Below, in pieces: positions 46,729-56,575 of a stretch of DNA of 64,000 bases. How positions within the stretch are numbered: position 1 is the stretch's first letter; every line of letters begins with the position of its first letter. The notes beneath the pieces are model-generated. The model searched no databases and had not been told where the DNA came from. It saw nothing but the letters and a program-made list of their open reading frames with translations. The DNA comes from Corynebacterium parakroppenstedtii (GTDB lineage Bacteria > Actinomycetota > Actinomycetes > Mycobacteriales > Mycobacteriaceae), in contig NZ_JAGSOA010000001.1 of assembly GCF_019754935.1 (NCBI RefSeq), positions 682,001-746,000 of the forward strand. The letters run 5' to 3'. Both the position numbers and the translations under genes were made by a program.

Positions 46729-48483
46729 ATGTCTGCCCCCCTTGACGAAACTCTCACCCCTAATCAAGGGCGTATCCCCTCGGTCGACATCCGGCATCTG
46801 AGCGTGAGAATTCCTGCCCCCGGCCACCGTGGGCGGTTCCACGGTCGCGGCCATGCGGACCGTGGCTGGGTTCATGCGAACACAGACATTTCCCTCACCG
46901 TATGCCCAGGTGAAGTCCATGCGGTGATCGGCGAATCCGGGTGCGGTAAGTCCATCATCGCGAATACCGTCGTCGGCACGGTGCCGTCGTCTGCCCACGT
47001 GGAAGGCACGGTCATTGTTCAAGAATCGTCGCCATCGCCGGGCTGGTCCCAAGACATGGTTGCCTACCACCACGCCAAGCACGGCGATTGGCGGGACAAG
47101 CCGAGTCCCCTCGCCGGCCACCACGTCGGCCTGATCCCGCAGTCCGCGGCAACTTTTCTCACCCCGGTCCGGACCGTCGGTAGCCAGCTTCTCGAGACGA
47201 TCACCGAGCTCACCCCTTCTGCCGACGCACCTCAGAGAATCGAGACGCTGCTGGATCAGGTCCACCTGCCGAACCGAGTGGCGAACCTTTACCCCCACGA
47301 GCTGTCCGGCGGAATGGCCCAACGAGTAGCCGTCGCCTTCGCCCTTGCCGGCGATCCCGAGGTCGTGATTGCCGACGAGCCCACGGCCTCCTTGGACCCC
47401 GAATTGAAATCCTCCCTGTTCTCGCTTTTGCGAGATATTGCCGACGCTGACCGCGCGGTCCTTTTGATCACGCACGATGTGACGGAGCTGCGGGACGCTG
47501 CCATCGCCGACCGGTTAAGCGTGATGTACGCCTCCCGTTTTGTTGAACAAGGCGCAGCGTCAACAATCCTGGACCACCCTCATGACCCATATACTCGGGC
47601 TCTGCTTGCCGCGCTTCCCTCCGGCGGCATGGTTCCGATCCCTGGCTTCCCTCCCTCGCTGGTGGACCTGGACGACTCCGTCACCTTCGAATCACGTCTG
47701 AAGGAAGCAGAGGAACTCTCCACTGCTTCACACGACGCTTCACCCACCGCACATGACGATGGTTCGAGCGCGTCACGCGAAAGCTCGCCGGCAGAGTTAG
47801 CGTCGGAAAGAAAAATGCATCCCAAAGTGTGGGAGGGGTCGAAGATCACGAAGAGCTTTAGCGGCAAGAAAGCGTCGATCCCCGTTCTGAACCAACTGGA
47901 TATTTCTATCCACTCTGGAGAAATTGTGGGGCTCGCAGGCCCGTCAGGATCCGGTAAGACGACGCTGGCCAGGATCATGTGTGGGCTGCTTGATACTGAC
48001 CACGGAACCGTGACATGCGGCGGAGAGGAAATCCGGAATATTACGTCCGTTATCGGGGGCCGGAGGCAGGCGCGTGGAAAGATCAATATGCTCTTTCAGT
48101 CGCCGCGGAAGGCGTGCAATCCGCGGTTCACTCTGCGGCAAATCATCGAAGAAACCAGCCACGGAATGACGGCCGAAGAAGCGGCGATGGAAGTCCAGGT
48201 GACACCGGACCTGCTGGATCGTCGCCCCTCCCAGGTTTCAGACGGGCAGCTCCAGCGAGCAATATTGGCGCGTGTGTTGGCAAGCGAACCGGACTTCGTC
48301 GTCTGCGATGAGGTCACCGCCATGCTGGACCCGGGAACAGCTGCGCACACGATGACCATGCTGACGTCCTGGGCGCGCGACGGCGGAATTGGGATTCTGA
48401 TCATCAGCCATAGCCCCGAGCTTCTTCGCACCTGTTGCGACCGGCAGATTCATATCGAGAGCCTTGCGCAAAGCCACGATTGA
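46729..48483 (+). CDS. fused double ATPase of the peptide/nickel importer (DppD-DppF)
   Basis: 584 residues with two ABC domains. Domain 1: GESGCGKS (about 67), signature ELSGGMAQRVAVAFALA, Walker B VVIADEPTASLD, then a C-terminal DPYTRALLAALP as in DppD. A Ser/Glu-rich linker (about 315-355) follows. Domain 2: GPSGSGKTT (about 405), a changed signature QVSDGQLQRAILARVL and Walker B FVVCDEVTAMLDPG, H-loop IISHS. The two domains take the place of the separate DppD and DppF subunits. Domain 2 is shorter than usual, losing the DppF C-terminal extension. Confidence 0.88.
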   Translation: MSAPLDETLTPNQGRIPSVDIRHLSVRIPAPGHRGRFHGRGHADRGWVHANTDISLTVCPGEVHAVIGESGCGKSIIANTVVGTVPSSAHVEGTVIVQESSPSPGWSQDMVAYHHAKHGDWRDKPSPLAGHHVGLIPQSAATFLTPVRTVGSQLLETITELTPSADAPQRIETLLDQVHLPNRVANLYPHELSGGMAQRVAVAFALAGDPEVVIADEPTASLDPELKSSLFSLLRDIADADRAVLLITHDVTELRDAAIADRLSVMYASRFVEQGAASTILDHPHDPYTRALLAALPSGGMVPIPGFPPSLVDLDDSVTFESRLKEAEELSTASHDASPTAHDDGSSASRESSPAELASERKMHPKVWEGSKITKSFSGKKASIPVLNQLDISIHSGEIVGLAGPSGSGKTTLARIMCGLLDTDHGTVTCGGEEIRNITSVIGGRRQARGKINMLFQSPRKACNPRFTLRQIIEETSHGMTAEEAAMEVQVTPDLLDRRPSQVSDGQLQRAILARVLASEPDFVVCDEVTAMLDPGTAAHTMTMLTSWARDGGIGILIISHSPELLRTCCDRQIHIESLAQSHD

Positions 48484-48501
48484 CAGCAGCGCTTAGCGAC
48501 G

Positions 48502-48544
48502 AAAACCCCCTACCGGCATTACCTGCCGATAGAGGGCTTGTTTT
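48502..48544. terminator. bidirectional intrinsic terminator
   Basis: A stem built from CCCCCTACCGGCA and TGCCGATAGAGGG (two mismatches) around loop TTACC is flanked by AAAA on the left and CTTGTTTT on the right. It can end the rightward ATPase operon and the leftward tRNA transcript. Confidence 0.75.
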
Positions 48545-48545
48545 G

Positions 48546-48619
48546 TAGCGGGGGACGGATTCGAACCATCGACCTCTGGGTTATGAGCCCAGCGAGCTAC
48601 CGAGCTGCTCCACCCCGCG
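48546..48619 (-). tRNA. initiator tRNA-fMet(CAT)
   Basis: Read leftwards: CGCGGGG acceptor start, D-arm GAGCAGCTCGGTAGCTC, anticodon arm CTGGG-CTCATAA-CCCAG and T-arm GGTTCGAATCC. The C1.U72 mismatch and the three G-C pairs in the anticodon stem mark it as the initiator rather than elongator tRNA. CCA is not encoded (ACA follows). Confidence 0.95.
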
Positions 48620-48705
48620 ACAGTCGCACGGAGACCGTGTCTCCGTCAGCGACAAGAGATAATTTAACGCATCGCGGAACAAATGTGAAATCGCCTGCGC
48701 ACTGG

Positions 48706-51700
48706 CTATGAACCACTACCGGATGGCTTCGGCCCCTCGGTATCTGTCAGCTGTGTCGACCCACTAGAGCCAGTGTCGCTCTGGTATTTCTCCAAGGCCT
48801 TTTGCAGCTCGTCCAAGGCTTTACCGTAGTCCTCGAACGATCCACTGTTTTTCGCGTCGCGGACCTTCTGAACAGCGTCATCAAGTTCCTTCACATCATC
48901 GCTGGATGGGCTGACCGCGGTGGAACTCGAGTCGTTCTTATCAGAGTCGTCCTTGTTATCACCAGAGTTGTCATCGGAGTTGGATCCGGAATCGGAATCC
49001 GAATCATTCTGGTCGGACTTATCCTTATTGGATCCGTCCACTTCCTTCGTTGTCGTGGTTTCCTTCGGGTCGATGCCGACCTGGCTCAACGCCTCACCGA
49101 TCGTCGGCGCGTACCCAACCTGCCCGTTGTAGAACACGAGCACACGCAGCAGCTTCGGGAAAGCAGATTCCTGCTCCTTACGCTTCGAATAAACCGGCTC
49201 AACATAAAGGATCCCGCCGTCGCCCACAGGCAAGGTCAGCAAGTTCCCGTTAATCAACGTGCTGGAGCCCTCGAGCAAGGTGCGCTCACGCGAAATCTGG
49301 TCAGATGACATCATCGTGTCCTGAGCCTGCTTCGGCCCCTGCGTCTGGGTGTCCGTCGGCAAGACACGAACCGTGATCTTCCCGTATGTCTTCGGGTCCG
49401 ACGACACCGCCATGTGAGCAGAGAGGAACTCGCGCTTCAACCCGCGCAACGGGGTAATCAGCTGGAAACTGGGATCCCCGGTCTTCGGATCCGACGCGAC
49501 GACGTAGTAGGGCGGCTGGTTCTTATCCCTCAGCCCCTGCTCAGAAGCAGTCGGGTCCAGGGGAACCGACCAGAACGAGTCGTTCGTGAAGAACACGCCC
49601 GGGTCCGACACGTGATACCGCGTTAACAATTCACGCTGAATCTTAAACAGATCCTCCGGGTAGCGGAGGTGCTTCATCAACTCGTCAGAAATATCGGACT
49701 TCGGCTTCACCGTCCCCGGGAAACTGCGCCGCCACGACTTCAAAATCGGGTCAGATTCATCAAAGGCATAGAGGTCAACTGTCCCGTCATAAGCATCCAC
49801 CGTCGCCTTCACAGAGTTACGGATGTAACTCACACTATTGCCGACGGTGTTCTGCTCCGTCCCACCAGGGTTGAGAGAATCCTCCGTCGCGCCCGAAATC
49901 TGAGTGTGCTCCGAATAAGGCAAGTTATTCACGGACGTATATCCGTCGACAATCCACTTAATACGACCATCAATAACAGCCGGGTACGTTTGCGAATCCG
50001 TCGTCAACCACGGAGCTACCTTATGCACGCGATCGCGAGGGTCACGGTCATATACAATCTTCGAATCGTTGCCCACGGCTTCCGATAACAACAGATTCAT
50101 CGACTGATACTTCAGGGAATACATGGCACGCGACACGATGTTTCCGATTCCGACGCCACCTTTGCCCTTGTAGGTGTAGTTCGACCCATCAGTGTCGTAC
50201 TCGCGCGGTTTCCCGGCCCCGTCGCCACCGACGATGGCGTAATCCTGATCGGTATCAGCCACCACAGGGCCATAGTAAATACGCGGCTGGTCAACCTTGA
50301 TCTTCAGCGTATCCGGGTCGTCGGACTTGGTGCGGTCCTTCGACTGCAGGTCAGCGACGGTATAGATCGGATACCCACCGCGGGACGATCCGACATCGCG
50401 GGCGACCTCGTCGACTTTGTTCGCCGGCGCGGCTATGAACCCGTTACCGTGCGTGTACACCGTGTGCTTGTTGATCCAGTCCTGCTGGTTACCGGAAAGC
50501 GACTTGGGATCGAGCTCGCGGGCCGCGACCACATAATCCTGCATCTCACCGTTGTGCTCATAGCGGTCAATGCTCAGATCACTCGGGAACCCGTAGAAAT
50601 TCTTCAACTGCTGCTGCTGGGTAAATGTCGCCGAGATCGCTTCGGGGTCCAGCAGCCGGATGTTCGAAATGGTCGCCGAATCATTCGCTACCGACTCGTT
50701 TTGATCCGACTTCGATTTCTCATCAGCACCCCAATTGCGGTCGTAGGTGACGTGCTCGTCAGTCAGGCCATAGTTGTACCGCGTCGACTTAATATTCCGC
50801 TCAATGTAGTCGCGTTCTTTGGCAGCACGGTTCGGGGACACATTGAACTGCTCCACCACCAAGGGCCATGCGACTCCAATAATTCCTGCCGACGCCACCA
50901 TCAGCACCGCTGCCATCGCGGGAATCCTGAGATCCCGGAGGAAAATTGCCGCGAAGAACGCTGCGGCCACTACAACAGAAACGACGAGCAAGACAATCTT
51001 TGCGGGCAACACAGCATTGATGTCGGTGAAGGAGCCGCCCGTGAATGTCGAATGGTCCTTAGACAGCAAGCGATAGCGATCGAACCAATAGTCGACGGCC
51101 TTCACGACCATGAAAATTCCGGCGATCGACGCCATCTGCACGCGAGCTTGGCTCATCACCGTCGCCCGCTTACCGGCGCGGGGATCCCCCGTCCGGATAC
51201 CCCCCAACAGCCAGTTCATGACGAGGTTAACGACGAACGCCACAACCGTCAGCGTCAACAGGACCGAGAGCAGCCATGACCAGAACGGCACGCTAAATGC
51301 ATAGAACCCGTAGTCGTGGTGGAACTGCGGATCCGATTCGCCGAAGCTCTCACGATGCATAAACATCAAGATCATGCGCCACTCGGACTGTGCAGCTAAT
51401 CCGGCGAATAGCCCGACGACCAGCGGCAAACCCACCAGAACAGCCCGTGAGGATCGAACAATAACCTGCCGATAGGCCTCAAGCGGACTGTGGGGGTCTG
51501 CGTCTTCGGGAACAAGAGGGCGATACTTAATGGCTACCCACGCGGCTGCCCATATCGACGCGCCGGCAAGCAACCCAACGACAACAAACAGCACGATCCG
51601 AGTGACGAGTTCGGTGACGTACACTCGGCCAAAGTTCATGGAGTTAAACCATGCGACATCAGTAAAAACAGCTACTGCGACAGGCAACAGCATGACGACA

Positions 51701-51804
51701 ATGGCCAGTACCACCGCTACAACGGCCCACCGGCGGGGAGCCTTTCGCTTAACCGACTTGGGCACCTTTTCGCTTCTCCTAATCAGAGGGTCATTGCTGT
51801 TCAC
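48706..51804 (-). CDS. UPF0182 family large membrane protein
   Basis: 1032 residues. Seven helices lie in the first ~330 residues (first VAVVLAIVVMLLPVAVAVF at about 27-45), followed by a ~550-residue soluble, probably extracytoplasmic region (YNYGLTDEHVTYDRNW, NPGGTEQNTVGNSVSYIRNSVKATVDAYDGTV) and an Asp/Ser-rich tail with a short coiled segment. It corresponds to Rv3193c of mycobacteria; the function is unknown. GTG start at 51802-51804. It diverges from the PPA1309-family gene. Confidence 0.9.
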   Translation of the reverse strand: MNSNDPLIRRSEKVPKSVKRKAPRRWAVVAVVLAIVVMLLPVAVAVFTDVAWFNSMNFGRVYVTELVTRIVLFVVVGLLAGASIWAAAWVAIKYRPLVPEDADPHSPLEAYRQVIVRSSRAVLVGLPLVVGLFAGLAAQSEWRMILMFMHRESFGESDPQFHHDYGFYAFSVPFWSWLLSVLLTLTVVAFVVNLVMNWLLGGIRTGDPRAGKRATVMSQARVQMASIAGIFMVVKAVDYWFDRYRLLSKDHSTFTGGSFTDINAVLPAKIVLLVVSVVVAAAFFAAIFLRDLRIPAMAAVLMVASAGIIGVAWPLVVEQFNVSPNRAAKERDYIERNIKSTRYNYGLTDEHVTYDRNWGADEKSKSDQNESVANDSATISNIRLLDPEAISATFTQQQQLKNFYGFPSDLSIDRYEHNGEMQDYVVAARELDPKSLSGNQQDWINKHTVYTHGNGFIAAPANKVDEVARDVGSSRGGYPIYTVADLQSKDRTKSDDPDTLKIKVDQPRIYYGPVVADTDQDYAIVGGDGAGKPREYDTDGSNYTYKGKGGVGIGNIVSRAMYSLKYQSMNLLLSEAVGNDSKIVYDRDPRDRVHKVAPWLTTDSQTYPAVIDGRIKWIVDGYTSVNNLPYSEHTQISGATEDSLNPGGTEQNTVGNSVSYIRNSVKATVDAYDGTVDLYAFDESDPILKSWRRSFPGTVKPKSDISDELMKHLRYPEDLFKIQRELLTRYHVSDPGVFFTNDSFWSVPLDPTASEQGLRDKNQPPYYVVASDPKTGDPSFQLITPLRGLKREFLSAHMAVSSDPKTYGKITVRVLPTDTQTQGPKQAQDTMMSSDQISRERTLLEGSSTLINGNLLTLPVGDGGILYVEPVYSKRKEQESAFPKLLRVLVFYNGQVGYAPTIGEALSQVGIDPKETTTTKEVDGSNKDKSDQNDSDSDSGSNSDDNSGDNKDDSDKNDSSSTAVSPSSDDVKELDDAVQKVRDAKNSGSFEDYGKALDELQKALEKYQSDTGSSGSTQLTDTEGPKPSGSGS

Positions 51805-51911
51805 TGTACTTGAACCTGGGCCGGCGTCGATAACCTAGGAGCTCGACGTACGCCTAAGTCCGACAAAAGTGTTTCTTGCAAGCCAACCGGCACGGCATGA
51901 ATACTTTCTAT

Positions 51912-52580
51912 ATGTCCGAATTTAGTCCTTTTTCCTCGTCATCAGACTCGTCATCAACGCCTGCTACATCACCCAATACGACGCGATCTTCAACTCATAC
52001 TTCGCATTTCACCCGGCACCAACCCACCACACAGCAGCTCCTAGAACGAGCGATGCGTGAAGCTGTTGACTTTATTCACGCCGAAGGGTGGGATCAGCCC
52101 CCAACATTGTTTGGCTTAGTTCCGGGGACAATTATTGCCCGAGAAACGGGAAACCTCATTAATGAGGAGGAGGAACAAAATTTAACGCTCGTTGTCCAAG
52201 ACCTACCGGAGATCGGCTCCGGAGACGAGCTTCACGATTACGTCGCCCGGACCGCCTGGCCGCCAACCGTGGCTGGCGCGATCCTGGCCCACGAAATTAT
52301 GTTCACGAATGCCGCGGAGCCAGGTTCACGTCCTCGCAAAGCTCGGCTATTTAGCGGGATGATTAACGGCGGGCCCGACCTTACCTTGCTTCAGCTACGG
52401 CCTACCGAAGAAGAATTGGATGCAGCCGGCGCGTTCGGTCAAGACAACATCGAACTCCTTGGAGGTCCCGATATCGCTCCCGAGATTGTTGAGCTCCTGC
52501 GTTCGACGTTTGAGCCTGTCGAAGACAGTGACGAGACGCCCGTCGATAACGCCTCCTTCACGACTGACTCGGACTACTAG
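51912..52580 (+). CDS. PPA1309-family conserved protein
   Basis: 222 residues. A Ser/Thr-rich N-terminus (about 35) precedes a conserved actinobacterial domain: LLERAMREAVDFIHAEGWDQPPTLFGLVPG, then VVQDLPEIGSGDELHDYVARTAWPPTVAGAILAHEIMF. Function unknown; it is regularly found beside UPF0182 genes. ATGs at 51876, 51897 and 51912 are all possible; none has a strong Shine-Dalgarno and the last was taken. Confidence 0.75.
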   Translation: MSEFSPFSSSSDSSSTPATSPNTTRSSTHTSHFTRHQPTTQQLLERAMREAVDFIHAEGWDQPPTLFGLVPGTIIARETGNLINEEEEQNLTLVVQDLPEIGSGDELHDYVARTAWPPTVAGAILAHEIMFTNAAEPGSRPRKARLFSGMINGGPDLTLLQLRPTEEELDAAGAFGQDNIELLGGPDIAPEIVELLRSTFEPVEDSDETPVDNASFTTDSDY

Positions 52581-52661
52581 AGCCTTACTCCCCTGTTGGT
52601 TGCCCGTATTACATCCCAACTGATGACACCGAGTAGTAACTAAGCAGTAGCTACCAAACCT

Positions 52662-52697
52662 AAAAAGAGCGCCCCGGCTATACAGCTGGGGCGCTCT
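52662..52697 (-). terminator. intrinsic terminator of the YhgE/Pip gene
   Basis: A 14-bp stem AGAGCGCCCCGGCT / AGCTGGGGCGCTCT with one G.T pair and loop ATAC; the AAAAA at 52662-52666 is the U-tract on the minus strand. It lies 12 bp past the stop of the leftward gene. Confidence 0.85.
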
Positions 52698-52709
52698 GAC
52701 ATCAGCACA

Positions 52710-55151
52710 CTAAATATCGATCGCGGGGTGTAACCGCTCCACCGTCCACTTCCGGTCACGGTAGGCACACAGCGCGGTGATGCCAATACAAATGGCACCA
52801 ACGATGATAAGCGCCAGTATTGATTGAGGCAGACGCTGATCAATGTTGCCGTACATCAATTGGCGGAACCCGTTCACTGAGTAAGTCCAGGGGTTAACTG
52901 GGTGTAGCCACTGGAAAAGTTTAGGCTCCGTCTCAACAGGGTAGAGTCCGTTTGACGAAAGAATCTGCAACATCAGCAACGCCATCGCTGCAACCTTACC
53001 GGGCCCAGGCCCCAATGCGACGTTCAACATTTGGTTAATAGCAGCGAACACAATGGAAACGCCGATTGAGAAGATCCATAGTGCCCACGGGTGTGCCACA
53101 TCCATTCCCACTAGAGTTAGCGTGACCACAATAATCATCGTCGCTTGAAGGATAGCGATGATGCTAGCCGGCCATAGGCCATCAAGCGCCGCGCGCAAGG
53201 GGGCAACACCCGATGCTACGGCCCGGTTCTGAAGTGGCCGGAGCAATAAGAATGTAATGAGGCCACCGATGAACATTGCTAATGAGAAGAAGAACGGAGC
53301 TAGGCCGGAACCGAAGACTTGATCCCCTGAAAAATCCTTTGCTGACAACTTTGCAGGATCAGACATGACGCGCGCTGACGCCTCACGCTGAGGTGTCGTC
53401 CATGAGGGAACCTTCTTAGCCCCATCGCCCAACTTGTCCTTCAACTCACCCAAGCCGGTGGAAATCTTACCTGAGCCATCCTGTAACTTGCCGGCACCAT
53501 CGGAAAGCTTATGCGCTCCCTGTTGAAGCCGGATAGTGCCGCTTGACAATTGAGTAGCACCATCTTTAAGCCGATTCGTGCCAGCGGCCAGTTGCTTACC
53601 CCCATCGGCTAGTTTCGCAGATCCTTGAACAGCCTGGGGCATTCCTGCCTTAAGAGTCTGGGCACCAGAATCCAACTGTCCCAAACCGGAACTTAACTGA
53701 CCCGAAGCGTTAACAAGGGGTGTTGTGCCCTCCTTACGCAGCTGACTTGACCCTGATGCCACAGTGTTAGCGCCTTCACTTAACTGGTCAAGCCCCGTGT
53801 TGAGCTCATTAATTTTACTCTGAATTGGTCCTGCACCATTAGCAAGCTGGTTAATCCCACCACGGAACTCAGCAGAAGGATCGTTAAGCTGATAAGCCAG
53901 CGCAGACGTCCCCTGTGAAAGCTGGTTAACTTTGGCGAGGTTTTCTGAATTCTTACCTAACCCCTGCGAGTCAATTTGCACCGCGAGCCCGTCGAGCTGG
54001 TTCGCAACGTTCTGTGCTGTAGGATCTGACGATTTATGCAGCTGACTAGCGATAGCCCTAACTTTGTCTGACTGACCAGTTTGGGCCTTCGACACTTGCT
54101 GGGCGATACCGTTGATTTGCTGAACGCCACCGTTGACTTGCGTTGCGACGGTACCGAGCTGATCGAGGCCACCAGTGAGCTGCCCCATTTTTGCATCGAT
54201 CCCTGCCAACGGCGCAGTACTTTGCTGGACCTGGGCCTTTATCTGGTCTGCGCCCGCCGCAACTTTAGCTGATCCCTCAGAAACCTCACCGAGTTTTTGA
54301 TCAACCTGACCAATGCCGTCGTGAATCTTATCTGAGCCTGCTTTGGCCTCACCCATCTTTTCCGAAAGAGTGTTCACGCCTGTGCTGGCCTCGGCCAACT
54401 TGTCGTGCAGCGTCGATGCCCCTTGGGAAAGATCATTTGCCCCGCTACTCACTTTTGTTGCACCTGACGCTAATTGATTCGCGCCATCATGCGCGTTGCC
54501 GAGACCAGAATCTAGTTGATCAGCTCCATCCTTAAGATCTCCCAGTTTGTCCCCAACTTGATTAGATCCATCCTGCAACTTGTCAGCAGCGTCAGCGGCC
54601 TGGCCAATCCCTGCACCAGCTTCTTGCATACTGACCAAAACTTTTCCTACAACCTGTTCTCCAAGGGTTGATGAAATCACGGGCACCATTTCACGCATGG
54701 TGTTCTGTCCGATCAGCGTTGCCAGGTAGCCGTTAGTCGTGTTGTAGTTAGTTTGAATAACGGCCTGCTCAGCTTTTGTACCACTGGGGGATGCGACTGC
54801 TTTAGAAAAGTCCGGCGTAAGACGGACCATAAAGTAATAGTCTCCGTCTTCAACCCCCTTCGTGGCCTTATCATTACTGACAAAGTCAAAGTCAATGCGC
54901 TTATCGTCTTTTAACTTATCGGAAATCTGGTCACCAGCACGTAACTCTTTTCCCTGAACATTCGCACCTTTATCGTCGTTAACGAATGCAACAGGAAGCT
55001 TCTCCACGTGCCCAAAAGGGTTCCAAAAAGCCCACAAATAAAGGCAGGAATAAAGAAGAGGAATAAAGATAATGGCACCAACTGCCAGACGCCCCAATTT
55101 GGAACGACGAAAACGGCGGAGCTCTGAGCCCAAATTCAAACCAGAAATCAT
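52710..55151 (-). CDS. YhgE/Pip-type ABC-2-like membrane protein
   Basis: 813 residues. One N-terminal helix (about 22-42) is followed by the Pip domain with VAFVNDDKGANVQGKEL and DYYFMVRLTPDFSKAVASPSG, a long extracytoplasmic helical stalk (about 170-580) of repeating G-x-x-x-L-x-x-G-A units such as GANQLASGATKVSSGANDLSQGA, and five C-terminal helices of ABC-2 type (about 610-800). YhgE relatives are phage-receptor or secretion-related proteins of Gram-positives. The start overlaps the stop of the ATPase-like gene (TAATG), pointing to one complex. Confidence 0.88.
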   Translation of the reverse strand: MISGLNLGSELRRFRRSKLGRLAVGAIIFIPLLYSCLYLWAFWNPFGHVEKLPVAFVNDDKGANVQGKELRAGDQISDKLKDDKRIDFDFVSNDKATKGVEDGDYYFMVRLTPDFSKAVASPSGTKAEQAVIQTNYNTTNGYLATLIGQNTMREMVPVISSTLGEQVVGKVLVSMQEAGAGIGQAADAADKLQDGSNQVGDKLGDLKDGADQLDSGLGNAHDGANQLASGATKVSSGANDLSQGASTLHDKLAEASTGVNTLSEKMGEAKAGSDKIHDGIGQVDQKLGEVSEGSAKVAAGADQIKAQVQQSTAPLAGIDAKMGQLTGGLDQLGTVATQVNGGVQQINGIAQQVSKAQTGQSDKVRAIASQLHKSSDPTAQNVANQLDGLAVQIDSQGLGKNSENLAKVNQLSQGTSALAYQLNDPSAEFRGGINQLANGAGPIQSKINELNTGLDQLSEGANTVASGSSQLRKEGTTPLVNASGQLSSGLGQLDSGAQTLKAGMPQAVQGSAKLADGGKQLAAGTNRLKDGATQLSSGTIRLQQGAHKLSDGAGKLQDGSGKISTGLGELKDKLGDGAKKVPSWTTPQREASARVMSDPAKLSAKDFSGDQVFGSGLAPFFFSLAMFIGGLITFLLLRPLQNRAVASGVAPLRAALDGLWPASIIAILQATMIIVVTLTLVGMDVAHPWALWIFSIGVSIVFAAINQMLNVALGPGPGKVAAMALLMLQILSSNGLYPVETEPKLFQWLHPVNPWTYSVNGFRQLMYGNIDQRLPQSILALIIVGAICIGITALCAYRDRKWTVERLHPAIDI

Positions 55152-56137
55152 TAAAGTGTCTCCTCATCGGATCCAGCGGCTACCGCATCAAACCTGGCAG
55201 TCTCGTTATTATTTATATCGTCCTGGGTATCAGGGGATGGATTAACGGATACAGAATCAGTGGAACGGGCAGTGTTTCTGTCTTGCAGAACCCCCGGGGG
55301 TAACTCCTCAACTATTGGAACAACGCTGTCGTTATCCGTATTAAAGAGTTCAATCAACGTGTGATCTGGCATGAGTGAATCTGGAATCGGATTGACCGTA
55401 TTCACGATCACTGGCATTCGTTGAGCTAATCTCGAGAGAACATGAATGAGAATAAGGCGCAAATCATACTCTCGAACTTGCTCGAGATCATCCATGACCA
55501 ATAGTCCGATTTCTTCGGAATTTGCCGGAGCCAGCGCAAGAGAAATTCTGATCAATATGTTGTCCAGGCTGGTCAATTCAGCGACATAAGAGTCTAATGA
55601 TGGTAAGGCTCGGTCGCCGAAGACATCCCCGCACAAAGATTCATAGTATTCCTGATCAGCGGGCTTCGTCCACACTATCCATGGGTGTGACCAACTCTTA
55701 TGCTCAGTCAACACCGTTCGGAGACGAACATCACCATCCAGGCCATCGATCTCATCGACCCCGGCAATTGCCACCATTTTATTAATTTTGTTAGGCTTTC
55801 GCTCCCCAAGCACAGTCAACGTACCAGCGTCCAACTTCATCCGCCCAGAAATACTCAACGCTAGTGATGTTCGGCCTGATCCTCCGCGGCCGGAAAGAAT
55901 AGTCAACCCGCTACCGGGCACGGTGAAATTAAGATGCCCAAATACTCGGCCTTCGGCAGCTGACAGCGCGATATCTTCCGCGACCACTGCTGGAGCACTT
56001 TCGCCGTCGGCATGAGATTTTCTGTGTGTTCGAGCCGACGTCGCGGCAAATTTACCCACGCCTTTGATGGGCTGACTTCCGTCAGATTGACGCTCTCGCA
56101 CGTTAACTCCTTCGTATAAAACGAAACTGTGAATCAC
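55151..56137 (-). CDS. degenerate ABC ATPase paired with YhgE/Pip
   Basis: 328 residues. Walker A is SGRGGSGRTS (about 81) and Walker B-like GLLVMDDLEQV (about 213) has Asp in place of the catalytic Glu. No LSGGQ signature is present; the equivalent position reads VAELTSLDNILIRISLALA. The N-terminal ~50 and C-terminal ~60 residues are polar. It may bind but hardly hydrolyse ATP, unless another residue substitutes. It is translationally coupled to the YhgE/Pip gene, so it likely serves that transporter. Confidence 0.75.
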   Translation of the reverse strand: MIHSFVLYEGVNVRERQSDGSQPIKGVGKFAATSARTHRKSHADGESAPAVVAEDIALSAAEGRVFGHLNFTVPGSGLTILSGRGGSGRTSLALSISGRMKLDAGTLTVLGERKPNKINKMVAIAGVDEIDGLDGDVRLRTVLTEHKSWSHPWIVWTKPADQEYYESLCGDVFGDRALPSLDSYVAELTSLDNILIRISLALAPANSEEIGLLVMDDLEQVREYDLRLILIHVLSRLAQRMPVIVNTVNPIPDSLMPDHTLIELFNTDNDSVVPIVEELPPGVLQDRNTARSTDSVSVNPSPDTQDDINNNETARFDAVAAGSDEETL

Positions 56138-56575
56138 GGGGCAACCCTGACTCCACAGCTCTTCAGATCTGACTAGACCAATTTAGCTATAAAGATATAA
56201 GCGTACTCATTGGGGGTTTGGCAAACGATACATGCCACTCTATTCCCACCATGTCCTTCCAGCACCATCCAAAGCTGTGTTACTCGATATGTCTCCCGCA
56301 TCGCGACTCGCCACCGGGGTTGAATACTGCTGCTCGACCACAAATGTACTCGGCCACGCCATGACGTTTCATGGATGTACCGCACGCATTTGTAGAAACT
56401 TAGCATCCAGTACGAAAGCCTTCTTTCCGCATGATAACCCCCATCTCTCCACGATCACACAGCATTATGGCGGCACACAACATCCTGAGAGAGCGGACGT
56501 TGTACATTTTCTCTGATCACTAACGATCGCCAACCGCTTGCCACAGGACACGCCGATTGCCAATACCGCGGTCCG
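56138..56575. other. intergenic region without recognised gene
   Basis: 438 bp between the leftward ATPase-like gene and the end of the leftward PDZ protease. Short frames exist on both strands but none has a ribosome-binding site or recognisable product. The ATPase/YhgE promoter is expected near 56140-56200. Confidence 0.4.

Noticed and set aside
53400-54600. Repeat-rich stretch that could pass for a repeat array or CRISPR
   Set aside because: The periodicity is in the protein (GxxxLxxGA units of the YhgE stalk); there are no identical spaced DNA repeats.
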